From Membranipora membranacea (Eukaryota > Bryozoa > Gymnolaemata > Cheilostomatida > Membraniporidae), in NCBI GenBank assembly GCA_914767715.1, contig OU612071.1, positions 9,223,493 through 9,287,492 of the forward strand: a DNA stretch of 64,000 nt. The letters are read 5' to 3'. Under the pieces are notes generated by a model that saw nothing but the letters and a program-made list of their open reading frames with translations, was not told where the DNA came from and searched no databases. Shown here piece by piece: positions 12,801-27,800 of this stretch. Positions within the stretch are counted from its first letter, which is position 1, and each line of letters begins with the position of its first letter. Made by a program: the position numbers and the translations under genes.

Positions 12801-15800
12801 CCCGAGAGCGATTCATTATATTTTCCAAAAGCAAGCACCAGATAATCCATCCCTTAAAACTAAAAATCATATTTTGTGAGAGCTATGATAATGCCCAGAA
12901 AATGACGGTACCAAGGAGCAGGATTGAGAAATCTAACATCATCTGCTATAGGGTAAATAATTTGTGTGAAAATGGTTGTTCCCCGTCACCAAACACCATG
13001 TTCAAATTGTAAACCTATAAACCACATGGCCCAGCTAAGCAATAGATTTCCCAGTATAATGTACATATAGATGTCATTTAATTTACCGGAGATCCATGAG
13101 TCTGTCATGAAATAAAGCAATATAAGCCATGACAAATGCCACACATAGAACAGATATGATCACAAGTTTTGCAGGGTAAGTAACAAGGCACAGAAATTTC
13201 ACCAGGTAACTTGAGTTATGTTTGTAATCATCTCATCATTAACAACCTAGCAACGGCAGGAGCGTTATACATGGCTGCATGACAGTCAGAAAGAGGGACG
13301 GAATGAGATAATTTTAAATTTTGTGACCGTATTGTTGAGATTCAAGGAGATCAGGACGATAGTTACACATTCAACTGATTTCCCGAGATTTCCTATAGGT
13401 TTTCCATGGGAACGTGACCACATCCACTATAATATAATACCAGGAGATGTTACCTCTGAGAGCAGCTTTCTTTTTCTGAGCTGGTTGCATAGATTTCCTT
13501 TTAGACTTGAGACTAAAAGTGTCTCTTATCTCCTTCATCCTATTCCTCACATTATCTGTACCCGGGGCTTTCTGCTGCTGGTCCTGAAATATAAATTATG
13601 AAAATAACTTCAGAATTCATATAAATAATGATTCGAATATAAAGGAATAAACTTCATCTAAGATTAAAGAGTCACCTTCGGTTTAAGGAAACCTGATTCA
13701 ATAGCTGTCATTTCGCTGCCTGGGCATCTGAGGATCCCCTTTATTGGCCAGAGCGCATTCTAGAACTGTTAGATATCAATCAGAAAAATTTCAGAGGGCA
13801 TATAAGTTCACTTAGATTTCAAAAGTTATTAAATTTAAGTCAAAATTGGCACTTTTTTGGAGAAAGATTTTCTGTTTCCCCAAAGAATATGTTACCTGTT
13901 TTTGGGGTTCTTCTGATTTATTAAATATATCAAAGGCTTCAGCTGATATCTTGCCCTGTTTAGCCTTAGATTCTTTTTTGGATGTGTGTTTAGGAGACGT
14001 AGGCCCATGCCTGGGAGATTTCGGCCCTCCTTTAGACTTCTTCAATGTTCCATGTGAGGGCGAGTGAAGGTGATTTGGTGATTTTGGTCCTACAAAATCA
14101 AAAACACAGTAACAGATTACTGGCGAACCACACAAAGCCTGGAAATAGAGTCTAATTTATCTGATCGCTTGATTGGGGTGGGGGGGGAGTGGGTGTTGAG
14201 AGTGGGTGGAGGGAGTTGGTAGGGTGAAATGAGAGACGAATCTTTTGCTATAAGGGATATCAGATTTATGATGGATCAATCAATTGCAGGACATCTCATT
14301 AAGTGAAAGATCCTTTACTCCAAGGACAACAAAAAGCATATTGGGAAAGGATTAAGCGGACTCTCTAATATAGAAGTTAAAAGATGAAACAGAGGTTATC
14401 AGTCTTAGCCCGAAATTTAAAATGGCAATTCTGTCTACTCAGTAGACAAGAGTGCACAGCTCTATTCTCAACAAAATATATTTGATACTTCATCTTTCAC
14501 TTAAATCAGGGAGGGCGGGATATACCTCTCCCTCCCTCCGAAACTTGGTGTTCTAAGTATATCTGAGTGCACAGTAACGATATCACAGTGTATAATCTTA
14601 CCTGAGGGTGATTTGAGCTCACCCTCTCGACTTCCAAGTCGATCTCGAGGTGATTTCTGAGCTGAGGATTTCCGCCGTCTGTTTGATCTGCCTCCTGTAC
14701 CTGAAACAATAATGGTGATCATTGCAGGGGAGCAAATAATAAGTAAATTTTTTATAAAAAGTCCTTGACCATTAGAATAGATAAACGCCCTCAATCTAGG
14801 AAATCGCTCAACAGATATTTTAAGATATCTTCCGTACCCAAGATGTGATTGAGGCAGAAGGGCTGCTGATACAAGGGGTGCCACTACAGCACCACAAGAA
14901 CAGCGTTGTCAGTAGATGATCAACTACCTGTTTCTCATGGAATGCCACTACCAACTACCTGTGTAGATATTGAGTACCGAAATTGATTTGTCATAAGCAT
15001 GAAAGACAACTCCCCACAATTTTTTTTATCCTCTCCTGTCTAATTCTTTAGGCTAGATACCCATGTCACAGGTCTTACCAAGTAATTAACCAAGTATGGA
15101 GTTAATCATTGCCCTGCGCAACACTAGCGACTGAAAACTACCAACGAACTCACACTAAAATTCACTTCACATGTGGATACCGGAATTCCAAAAAACTACC
15201 ATGTACCAATACTTGTGAGCTAAGTCTGCAGCATACTATCCAAATGCGGATAAATCAGCTTGCTTGTTCAGATTGTGTAGATCAAGTTTGATCCAACTTA
15301 TCTGTATTCAAATCAACCTCATTCAATTGGTAAGCTCAAGACAGCTAGAGAGGGAGCAACTCCGAAATATAGACATATTGGCTCAACCATGATTTTATAG
15401 ATTGATATCAGGGAGGGTGGGAGGTGTATGTATCTCACCCTCCCTGTTGGTATCATTGATCAGAGGATGGAGCTTAGGCTGTGTGCGCCAAGGAAGGTCA
15501 ATCATACTTTTCATCATAATTCGGAATCACATCAAAGTTGATGTTTCCGCTGCAGCATAATTTGAGCATACACTAGGTTAGAGCGACGACATGGTCCACA
15601 TTAAGAAAATTGATAACTAAAAATCAATGTTAAAGTCCGATTCACAGTAGCTCTCAACTGTGTAAGGGATTTTACATTGATTGTTAACAATTAATTTTCT
15701 TTCCGTGGAACAATTGGCGCTTTTACCTAGTGTATCACATTTCTCGTATTACATCATGATTAACATGAGGGCAACATAATTTATTTTCAGCTCTTACCTC

Positions 15801-18800
15801 CGTCCTCCTCTAAACACAATATAATTGATATAATAATATAATATAATTATAATTTATGTAATTGTGCTATGTAAGACTCAAGGCGAAATTCAATACAAGT
15901 TGTCAAACTCAGTGGCATAAAGCTTTCACACACATATGAGTGGTGATTCAAGAGTCGAAACAATGTTAGCAGAAACAAGTTAACCCCTAGGTAGAAAGGA
16001 GTAGGAAGATTTTAAACAAAATAGAAGATAAACTTTCCTCCTGACTCAGAGCTAAGAGGTAAGCCTCGCAAAACAGAAGCACCGTAGAAGAGAAAGTGCT
16101 TCCAGGTGTAAAAACTCACCCTCCATACTTCATATAAACTCAGACTAATATAAAGTCATCCCTAACCTAGCTTATCTAAGCTCTAGCTCGCTAATAACTA
16201 ATCCCCTCGGAATACATTAATCCCAATGCCTGAGAAAAATCATACAACATGAGATGTGTGCATACCACAGCACAACAAACAAGTTTTCAACTAGAAACCA
16301 TGAGACAACTGCTGTTTTGAGGCCCTCTACTAGAGAAAACAACATTTGGCGGATGATTTCTAGCTAATGACATGGGTGATGTGCAGTGGCGCACTTCTCT
16401 TTGTTGTATCATGTCTATCAGAAATTTATTGTAACTGTTCTTCCTACAAATAACTAAGCCCAGGCTTCATGATCGTGAGGGACAACTCCTTTGTGTTGAT
16501 GCAGTCTTTTGGTTGGATTTTATTTTTATTTTGTGCACAAAAATAGTATTTAAAACATCAACAAATAACTTTGAAAAGTTTTGTCAAACAAAATATCAAT
16601 CAAAAAATAATAATCTGCTTTCATTCGCTTTTCTTCAAGTTGCGTAATTTCAAAATATTTAAGCATGAGCAGGTTCCTCAATTATAATCTCTTGGTTAGA
16701 TTTAATTTGGCGATAAAACTATAAAATCTGAATAGAAAAACTTCTTTGAGCAATAACTGGATATGTAGATTGTAGACACATGAATAGCACGTTAGGAGTT
16801 GTCCCTCACACCACCTCACCCACCTATTATGATACTGTGATATGATTGGCCGAGCCTATTCGATATGTTACTAAGCGTTAGGTTTGGGTACCACATATAG
16901 ATCTAGCCTTGTCAAGCAGCTATTTTTTTGTTTTGGGGGGTACAGCGGGGTTACCCCCAAAACAAAAAAAGTAGACGTGTGACAAGGCAAATAGAGGTTT
17001 ACCTCAATACTTCTTGCCTAGGCCCTCTAAGACACCTTAGCATCAATACAGTGACCGAGGTTTATCTTAGAGAAGAACCGTTTTAGTTACAAATATTTCA
17101 AGGGAATAGCATTATCTGTCTGTGTATGGGTAACAATGCGCTTAAAACCATGTTAGTATTTTAAATACTTGTTGCTAGTAATCTTGGGTTAGATACATCA
17201 ATAAAGTTAGGATACATTTGATAACAATTCTAGGATGTAGTATAATAACTTCTTTGCTGGAACCTCAGATAGAGAGGTTTATAGAACTATTGATTAGATT
17301 TAGACCTACAATGGCGTTTTGTTTTGATAAGTATCATATCCGTTTAACCATAATTAGTAGATACACTACCAAAGACGAGCAAAATTAGCACCATCATTGT
17401 GGGTTACTTTTCAGAATGCCCAATTGTAATTGCACTCAAATTGCAATCCTATGACAAACAGAGAAAGCCCAATACCCCAAGAGCAGTACTTTAAGCGCTC
17501 CAACTCTGCTCTAGTCACTGGTAGTGGGATTCCAATATCAACAACACCCCATTCAATGTAACCCGAGCAGAGTTTGAGAACTCAAACTGTTGCTGCCACT
17601 CAGGCAAATTTGTGCTGATTGAATTCTGTATAGCTCCAAGATAACTAATTGAGGCTTTGATCTCAGTATTCTCACCTAATGGGCAAATCATTTTTACGAA
17701 TTGACCTTCAAAATCAGGGTATGAAATTGACGCACTAGCTGGTGATATCATTATTTTAAACTAGTAAGATGGTAACAAAGTCACTATGTATGCTAAGAAA
17801 TAAATTTCATACCCAATTTTGACATTCAGTTGGTGAAAATTATTTACCGATGAGGTGACAATAATGAGATGGCAGCCTCATATCATTATTTTGAGCCATA
17901 CAGAATTCAATATGCTTACATCTGCCTGAGTGGCAGCAGTAGGGTTAAACTACAAGAGTAGTAAGTGGTTAGTAGGAGTTATCAGTTATTATAACCACTG
18001 ATATATATTCATATCAATGATTATAACTTAGCGTAACTTAGCCTTAGGCAGCAGGGAATGCACAGACACGTACCGATAATTTTGCCAAACTTTCTCAGAG
18101 TGGACATTTTACCACTGGATCCCGGGCTAACGGCCGGTTTGTGTTTCAGTGTTCCTCCATTAGATGGTGGCACCAGGAATTCTACGGAGGCTGTAATAAA
18201 GATAAGCTGATAACTAATATTGGCTGGATTAAACTAAGGCAGGCTGTGGTTGGCTGGATAGAACTTTGGCGAGCTGTGATTGGCTGATGTGAAACGGGCT
18301 ATTGTGTCTAAGCTACATACTCAAAAATGCTTTAGGAAGTGCTTCACATTTGTAATGGGTAGCTTCTCAGCCAAGGCTTGTCATAGGCCTACATTGAATT
18401 TAAATTTTCTTCATTTGAGAGTTTTCCGTTCTGAGTTGATTAATTAACTTCCAAACAAATCTGTAATATGGCAGATAGACAGACAAAGGAGAGGACACCA
18501 TAGCAGGATGAAAATATTCAAAGGTTTGAAATATAGTAGCCTGGACAAAAACTATTGAATTCCGAGATTTAAATAATAGCTCAATGTTGATTTTTTAAAA
18601 TGATGATCAGTAAAATCAATTTTATGCAACTTTTTTGACAATCAAAGTAGCGAAATTAAACAAAATAAAGTATTTAAAAATTTGATATTATTGATTATCT
18701 TCATCCTGTAGGTTATGTGAAGCCGTTACGTTACCTCCCGCTGTGCGACGGTCCTTGAGCGTTGAGTAATATTGTGATATATATGACACCATGAAGAGCT

Positions 18801-21800
18801 TATCTGGTTCCTTCGCTGAGCAAATCTCTCCTGGTGTCAGCATAGGTAGAATACCTGACAGCACAAATTGTAATAAATACACATAGCATCACTACCAATA
18901 CCGATCTCAAATGTGACAAATCATGAACTTACAGGTGGACCTGACAGTGGCATTCATGATAATCTGTGATATATTCCAATGATATCAGCAGAACATATGA
19001 TGGGCAACAACTTTCACATGGATCTGATTTATTTGCGACCTGCCAATGTTGAGGCTACTGAGGACCACATGTGTAAAGACTTTTACAGCCGACCCCATGT
19101 TGAGGCGTTTGTAGACCTCCCATGTTAAGGCTTTTGTAGCCCAACCGTGTTGAGGCTTTTGGAGTATTCTCCTATTAAGGCTTGTGCAGCCCACCCAAGT
19201 TGAGGATTCTGCCGACCACCCATGTTGAGGCTTTATGCGGCCCACACACGTTGAGAGTTTTGCAGCCCACACACAGTATATTAATAGGTTGAGCTTTGTG
19301 CAGCACACACATGAAGATTATTATGATCATATATTAACATACCATACTGTTTCTCTGCTGTGTTGAATGCCTGTGTCAGTCTCTCCATATCAGATAGTTT
19401 ACTGATCTGATCCGTAGGTAGAGAGTCGGGTGAGTAGAGGTGTAACAGCAAATAAAACTTCCTACCATCCTTCCAGTCACCAGTCAGGTCTGAGGCCATA
19501 CACCGCACCTGTAATATGTAAAGTATGTAATATGTAATAAGTAATAATATACTCAGTGATATTGCTTTTATTTTAACAAACACTTTATTTGACATTTAGT
19601 GCCCCTTTTAAGGCCAATGAGAATATGCTTACATTAAGATATGATACAATGATACGCTCATTTATTTAGCACCCCCTTGTGCAAAGTGAGGGTGGGCAAG
19701 CTCGGGTTATGTATGAAGAGCTCACCGACATTAGCAGCATGGGTAGTGACCGGGATTCGAATCTCGACTCTCAGATTGAGAAGCTCGAGTCCTAACCACT
19801 ACGTCTAGCCTTGTCATGCGGCCAGGGTTTTTGGTACCAAAACAAAACAAACCATGACCCGCGTGACACGGCTACACTAGGCCACCCTGGATAAAGCCTA
19901 ACAAATGCAACATCATCTTCATTCTTACGTTTATATTTATTTTTCCACTTTTTTTCGGGACGATTTGGAAAAAATTTCACTATTGATATCATACAGAATG
20001 TCAATTGAAGTATTTTCAAAATTTTATATGTGCTTGATATAATATCATTTTGTTTGTTTTAGCTTTTCACATTTCAAACGAATACATAATACATATATTA
20101 TGTTAGTGAACCAACTCATATATTACTTCCAGCAAAAACAGTTGATAATGATGATAAACTATGGAATCTCAGTTAGCTGAAAAATGCTTCAAGCAAAATC
20201 ACCCATGTGAGGACAGATCCGACTGTTAATTGTGTTCTAATAATCTGTAAGAAAATATTAATTCACTTCCAATTTGGAGTTGTCTTCCTAAATGGAAGTA
20301 GTTCAGAGAGCAGACAACTTGATTAAGAACTCAATTTTTACTGATACATATTACCCTACACAGCCTACAGGATTGGATTAGGCGCAGCGGGAAAGGGTCA
20401 CCATATCACAGATTCTGAATACTAATCCTTATGGCTAGCTAACACTGAATCAACCCCAATACCTCAGCTGGCCGAAGTTGACATTAGCTATTCAGTCATC
20501 CAAAAACTATATAAACATATATATATATATATATAAACAATGATGCCACTCAGCGTACCTCTTTAGGAAGCAGGGCCAGCTTCTTGTTACACCACCTCAG
20601 CAGTCTGTTATAATCGAGTATGATGTCATAAGTGCGAGCCTTCTTTGCCGGGATTGCCACCGGCTCCAGCTCTTCTATATTAATCTTCTCTGTGGTGTCG
20701 TACAGATGTCGTACCTGAATCGGCTTCAGTGCCTGCGTGTTACAGTGCTTATATCTGTGGAAAAATAATAATGTTATAGGATTAGATACTCTAAGTCAAA
20801 GTCATAGTCATAGTCATAGTCTAAGTCTAAGACTGTCCAAGTCTAAAGCTGCGTTTACATTAGGTCGTCTTTTGGCCCAGTCTTGAGTCTGACCGACAAA
20901 TTACTAAGACGGAGGCTGAGACTGTGTAGTGTGAATGACAAAAACGGTTGACTGACCTTGTCTGACCGGCTTTTAAGACGGTGTCTGGCAATTCAAGCAG
21001 TGTTCGTTTTGCAGTCTAAGACTGCCCGTCTTAACACAAATTCCTAATTTAGCGATCACAATACTGCCCTGTGTTCTATCACTCACATTTATTTTCTGTT
21101 TACATAACTCTGAGACTGACATTGGCTAAGCCGGTGCTATGTAAACACATGCCAGTCTCAGACTCTGGCTCAGACTTGGGGTTAAAGACTGCTCAGTCTT
21201 GAGTTGGTGGCCAGCTGACGGAGACGGCCTAATGTAAACGCAGCTTTAGTCTAAGTGCTCAGACCACTGCAGGCGCAAGTTAGCTGCATTTCATGACCAA
21301 ACACTCATAGTAAAATGAGTGCTCAACAATGTAATGCAGCTAACTTCCACTTGCACGTGACGCAGAAACATTAAAGAAATGTAATTTTTCAGATAAACAT
21401 CAGAAATTTGTGAGTGAGTAGATATTCTATGGAGGGAACTCATATTTGAAATATTCATCTAAATCTATCGATAATTTTCAATTAAGGAGGGGAGGAGGGT
21501 TTGCAGGCATAACTTAAATATTGGCTACCTAATTCTGATGATGTACCCTTTGGAAGATAGGACAAGATATGGGTCTATGCTTGATCGCGAGCGCTGTGGT
21601 AACTTATACTTGGACTAATCTGCTTGTGTTGGTGCCTACACTCTTGTATTCGGCCTATCTGGCTTAGACCTTACATTTATTAGCTTTCATTAACTATTAT
21701 GCCTATCATGTGAAAATGTGAATTGATTTCCTCATCTAGTTCTTTGAATGGTACTCTTGGTCAATTTTATGGCCAGTGGTTTATTTGACTTTTTATAGAA

Positions 21801-24800
21801 GCTTTCACTCACCTAGTTTTAGGGTTGATGGTGTAACTTTCACTCACCTAGTTTTAGGGTTGATGGTGTAGTTATTGAAGCTCTTACTCATACTCTCCGG
21901 CGTTGTCTGAGACAGTAACATATACACACTCTCCCTCTCAGCTAACACTTGCAGAGGGCTGACACGGCCTGAGGCCCACGATCGCGTCGCCCAGGCAGCG
22001 TCAAAACAACCGAGGAACCCTCGAGCGCACCCACTACCTGTAAGATAAAAATAAATGAAAAAATCTTGAATATTGTTACAAACATTGATGTGAACACAAA
22101 TGTTGACAGTGATCAGTTTGATAGTGCCGCTTCTGATTTCCCATGGAAAGCTAAAAGAAAAAAAGATGTTTTAGGGTCTACAACATTGTTTCATGGTGTG
22201 AGACGCATTCCATCTGGCTAATGATGCAAAGAGAGGAATATTACATTCATTTCGGCATCTCCCTATTGCTGCATATATTTCATATTAGAGTGAGCAGCAG
22301 AAATAAAAATTAGCAAGTCAGATAAACATATCAAGTTCAATTCCATGTACCAGCATACTGACTCAGTCCTGGTCTACTGTTAAATAGCCAGCAAATTGAG
22401 AGGGAGCAACTCTTAATGGAGCAAAATAGAAAACTTGTTCAATCCAATGCCTGATCCAATGTATTAACCAATATATGTCCTATATATCCTATACAGATCC
22501 CATTATTGACCACATTAGGATGGATAACCCAGAATTAGTCAGCTCACCTGTTGGCCAGAAAGGCTCCAGCAGACTATCACCGACTACATTGATGAGAAGT
22601 TTCCTCCCGTATCTCTCAATGACACGAGATGAGTTATCAGCAGCAAACAGTGATGTGAAATCAAACATGGCAATATCAGGCTACAAGGGGAGATAATAAA
22701 GATATGAGGGGTGACCACACCCAGCCCCTTATTTAAGATAAGAGAATCAGGCTACAAGGGGATATAGTATATATATGAATGTTTCCCTCATGACATGTTT
22801 TACTGCCTTCATCAGTGGTAATAGTTGGGTTGTCCTAAATGGGGAATTAATAAAGTTTGAAGAATTTTGATCAAATCAGGTTACAAAGATTATATCAAAT
22901 ATTTATTTGTGTAGCTAAGCACCAAGTTTAGCATCTGATTCTTCCAAGCTTTTCCAATTCGATGCCCAGCACCTAAACTTTGGTGGGTTTTTTGTCGACC
23001 AAGGTAATACATAGTATAGGTGTGTGCATATCACATCAGACATGTGTCATTGCATCGTCCCTTAAGGCTACAAAGTTTCACACATGTATTTTGGCAATAT
23101 GGATGCCAACTTGCACCAAATCAGGTTATCATAGTACTTGATAGTAATATTGTTACCAGTTCACATCAAACCTGCAGCATAAAATTCCTGATTTAGTCCC
23201 AAAATTTTGTCGGCAACATAGATGCTATCTGATGCCAAACCTGATTAGCAGAGGACTCACACTGCATGTATATGAACTTATTCGCTTAGCATGAGTAACA
23301 TCACAAGGAATTTGGTGTGACAAGCCGAGTTCAGTTTTATTAATTAGGGGCGGTTACATCTTAGGTTCTCTTACTAATTTGACTCTAACTATCAGAGATA
23401 CACATGATAATAGCGTAGTCTTGCTGTCAGTGAGATCAAATCCCTCATTTAGACTACAAAATTTCACATATATTTACAGGTATGTTGGCAATATGAATAC
23501 CAACCCATGCCAAACCCGATTATCAGAGGACTTGATCATATTATTATCATTACCTGTTCACATCAAACATGCTGCATCAAATCCATCATTAAGTCCCAAA
23601 AATTTCACATACGTTGGCAACATAGATGTTATCTCGTGCCAAAACTGATCAGAGGGCTCACACTTATGACGTGATATACTATATCATGTATATCTCTGAT
23701 CGATAGAGAGTGAACTAAATCATTTAGCATGAGTACCATCACAAGGAATGGTTGGTGTGACGACGTGTTCAATTTCACTAATTAGGGGCGAGTACGTGTT
23801 AGGTACTCTTACTAAATTGACTCAGAGATACACTTGATAATAGTGCAGTCTCGATGTCGGTGTGCATGGGATCATATTATTACCTGGCCAAAATGGTTGT
23901 GAGCAAATTGTAGATTTGGCAGCTTATGATTGGTCGATACGTCAGCGGCTTCTCTGGAGTAGTTCTGTAGAGCTTTCTGGTTCACATTATCTCTAGATAG
24001 CAATCTACAATAGAATGAAAAATTTAATCAACCAATCAATTAATTTTATCAACCTTTCTAAATCAAGCTATCAACCTATCTACAATGCAAAATATCGCTT
24101 TATCGCCCTAATATCAACCTATCAAAATCAACGGACTCTATCAAATTGATTTCAACCTATCTTCAATACAAAACATCACTTTATCAACCTGTTATCAACC
24201 TGTTATCAACCTATAAATAAGAAACACAATTCAGGGTTATATCAAGCTAGTACTACCTTTTCCTCAACAACAACCAATGCAGTAACAATAAGTTTTAAAT
24301 CGATACACACACATTGATTAAAGGCAATATCAACATGGTATAAGCAGTACAAAGAGGGGGTTCATCAACACAAAATCTACCTATATTAAGGAGCATTACG
24401 GTATGTGAAACAATCTTATCACTGATCTACAACACTGAGCAAGCCAGTGATTGGTAGGGAGATAAGATACATGGGCCGCGGTAAACAAGGAAAGAGTTGT
24501 GAATTCAGCATTCAGTGCAATATCATATAATCAATGATATCAGATTTGAATGCATCATAAAATAGGGAAATTTCGTCCTAACATCTCTGAAGTTTTAATT
24601 TAGGACAATGAAACTAGTCATGCTAAAACGTGACTCCACACCTATAAAATGAGTCATAGGGCAAGCCATGTTGTGAGCGTTGGGACACTTTTTTTCCTCA
24701 AAGCAGAGCTAAAAGTATCCTATGAATTCGTTCTAAAAATCCACACAGCTTTTCAATAATTTCATTGAGTTGGAAATCTCATTTCTATACTGGCCAATAT

Positions 24801-27800
24801 GTAAAGTAGGCTGCTAAATACTGTTATTTGCAGTCAGTATTTGAAGTTAGATTAATTTTGAGAAAACTACAGCAGACTGAGCAGAGAGCTCTACCAATGT
24901 AAAATGTAAACATGAGAAAGATAGCACAACTTACTTGATAGTATCTGAATAGTCCTTTATTAAAACTCCCTTCTGTAGTAAGGATTGCTTCTTAGCTGTC
25001 ATCACAAAGTAATGTGTATCGTCCTTATAATATACTATATTCTCTAGGTCTATCCCAGTTTGAGCATATAAATCCTACAATCATACAGACAATATAGGAG
25101 TTATGCTCCATTATCAATAGGGTGGTTGTCCAAATAAGGCAAGTTTTTGTGAGGTGATGGTGTTTCAAAGTTAGGACATACGAGTCTCGGACTCATAACA
25201 AGCCACTGTTTCATCTTATTCTTAGGCAAGTTTTTGTGAGATGATGGTGTTTCAAAGTTAGGACATACGAGTCTCGGACTCATAACAAGCCACTGTTTCA
25301 TCTTATTCTTAGGCAAGTTTTTGTGAGATGATGGTGTTTCAAAGTTAGGACATACGAGTCGCGGACTCATACCAAGCAACTGTTACATCTTATTCTTACA
25401 TACAAGCTGATGGTGGACATGTATTGCCTGTAGCGTATACCATTCAAAGCCTGATAAAATAAGCACAATAGGGTCAAGCTAAGGGCAACAATTTTCGTTT
25501 AAGCACTGAGAAGTGATGACTTTATATTACATAGCACCAATATTTGCTAGTTCCGGGGGAAGTTTGTTGCAACTTAATGAGATGAGGAACATGAAAACAT
25601 GGCATAATGTTCACTATGGGTGAGAAGGGGAACTTTTCCTCCTACTCACCTACCAGGGTCGCAGGTCAACATGATCTTGATAACAAACCTTGAAGAACTT
25701 TTGGTTAAATATGAAGGCCACACCGGATATCTCCTCTACTCTCCCTTCCTCAGTCGTCTTCCCGTTTATAAAGTTGACTGTGATAGCTATAGCCAGTTTA
25801 CCCCGGAACTCCTTACGCTTAAACCCCTGTAACGTGTTACGCTTTCCATCCGCTCCTGCAAAGAAGAAAGTCACAGTGAAATTTAAACAGTGGGAACTAT
25901 GTTGCCAGCAGTTGGGAAGAGCCAAGTAACAGCTCAAATCTGTCACTAATCAACTGATGTGTTTTGATTTATCGGATACCGAATTGTCAAGTGAAAGTCA
26001 AGACTAAATATCCCATGTCATTTGGTGGGAAAAAAGTGACCCATGTCATAACCTACTTTCGCGTCTTGGATACGGTGGTTGAAATTTTTGGGTTAAAATA
26101 GCAGGGTCATATCCAAAGGATAGACAGTGAGATAGTGTTTGTTTCAAAGGGGATGCCACAATATCTGTGCGAATTTGCTCTCAGTATTTACAGGGAGAGG
26201 AATTCGAACCCAGGATCTTCAACATGTTGATAACCCTGTGCTCTCACCAATTGAGCCACCTCCTACTCCTCATAACTAAGTTTGGAAGTCTTACCAATGA
26301 TCACATCAAACTCATAACATGACACAGGATGATCAGCGGGGGATGTCTGAGCTCTCCACCCCTTCTTATCCGCCTCAGGTGTATCAGGGGTGGATGGGGG
26401 TATGAGATCTTCATATCCCACATTGACATATATCTGTGAAATAAAAATTAACACAATATACAATCATTGCTTGACAACCTAAAGACTGCAATGGTAAAGA
26501 CCCCCCCCCCCCCCCCATAGACTAAATCATGTTATAGTCAGGCAGTTACTTGTGATGAAGTTATGTCAGATCTGCATGGTAAAACAACTCAATGCTCCAC
26601 TTGGCATGGAAAGCGTGCCTCCCATAAGGGAAGGTTACTCTCATTTCCTTGCCTAATGATGTTATTATGAACAGGAAGTGGTAACATATAGTGGTCGTTG
26701 GGTAGGATTTAAGTTACTCACACCCTCTGATCAAATAAAGGAGAAAATTGATAGACTCCATATTTTAGCACCTTTGTTCTATGGCAGGAAATAAGGTACA
26801 AATTTGAAAAATAGAAAATATGGTCATCCTAATCCAAAGAAGTTGGCCAAAGGATTGATCAAAACGAAGCGCTTTGAACTGACGCTGGTGAATTTTGTGC
26901 TATTTAGCTCAGAACCCACAACTCCTGGTTATTCAGACAGAGAATGCTTGACACTCATGCCAAACTGTGATTTACACATAACCTAATTCAGAATTAGTTA
27001 AACCAAGGTTAAAACTTGTATAAATTAGGACAGGATTTGGTAGCCCCTGAAGGTTGGATTTAATTGGAGTGCATTGCATCAAATCATGTCTCATCTCCAA
27101 CCGCAGTGTCTGAAAGTATGTCAGATGATTATCAAATAGTTTGACGTAAAGTAGCACTGACCTCTACACCGAGTAACAATGATATCTTCATAAGCACACA
27201 TTGTAGCTGTCTGATACTGATATGATCTATAGAACCTGAAAATTACCAAAATATCATAATATGTATAATATAATAACATAATAAATTTAATGGAAGTATA
27301 GAGAAAGAAAGGTGAACTTGATAAAATGATCAGAAAATTGGTCTTGATTTAAACTACCGCTGCAACTCATAGAAATGTGTGTCCATTGAATCTTAGACCA
27401 TGTTTGATCCAGTTTGCCAGCATTCCAGTTGCTCTCGTTCTATTGGTCATGCCACTCGTCTGCGACGTTACCAGTGGAGGGGGAAGAACTCAGCAGGTGA
27501 GTGGACCTATTGGCTATCATTAATCAACAGCAGATTTTGAGCTCTATGAGAGGGCTAGATGACTTTCAACTCCTAGCAACCATCTCACTTTTTTGTCACT
27601 CGAAGGGTGAAAAAATAAACATGGATGTTAGGCCTACACTAGCCAATGAGTTGCTTCTGATCTGATGGGCTGTTGGGTGGGAATGGCCACAAACCAATCA
27701 GAGCCAACACATTGGCTTAGACCACAGTTAGTTCATTTGACTACATTCGGAGTGGCTTCCCTCCACTGGTCACACCGCAGTACAGGGAGCAACTGGAATG

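Larger units (their letters stand above)
15810..18073. other. MICAL intron between exons 14 and 15
   Basis: Holds the family-I element at 16907 and the inverted repeat at 17580; the rest is unremarkable. Confidence 0.7.

Noticed and set aside
25101-25379. 92-codon frame with 29-residue repeats
   Set aside because: It arises because the minisatellite period (87 bp) is divisible by 3; no start context, splice fit or homology.
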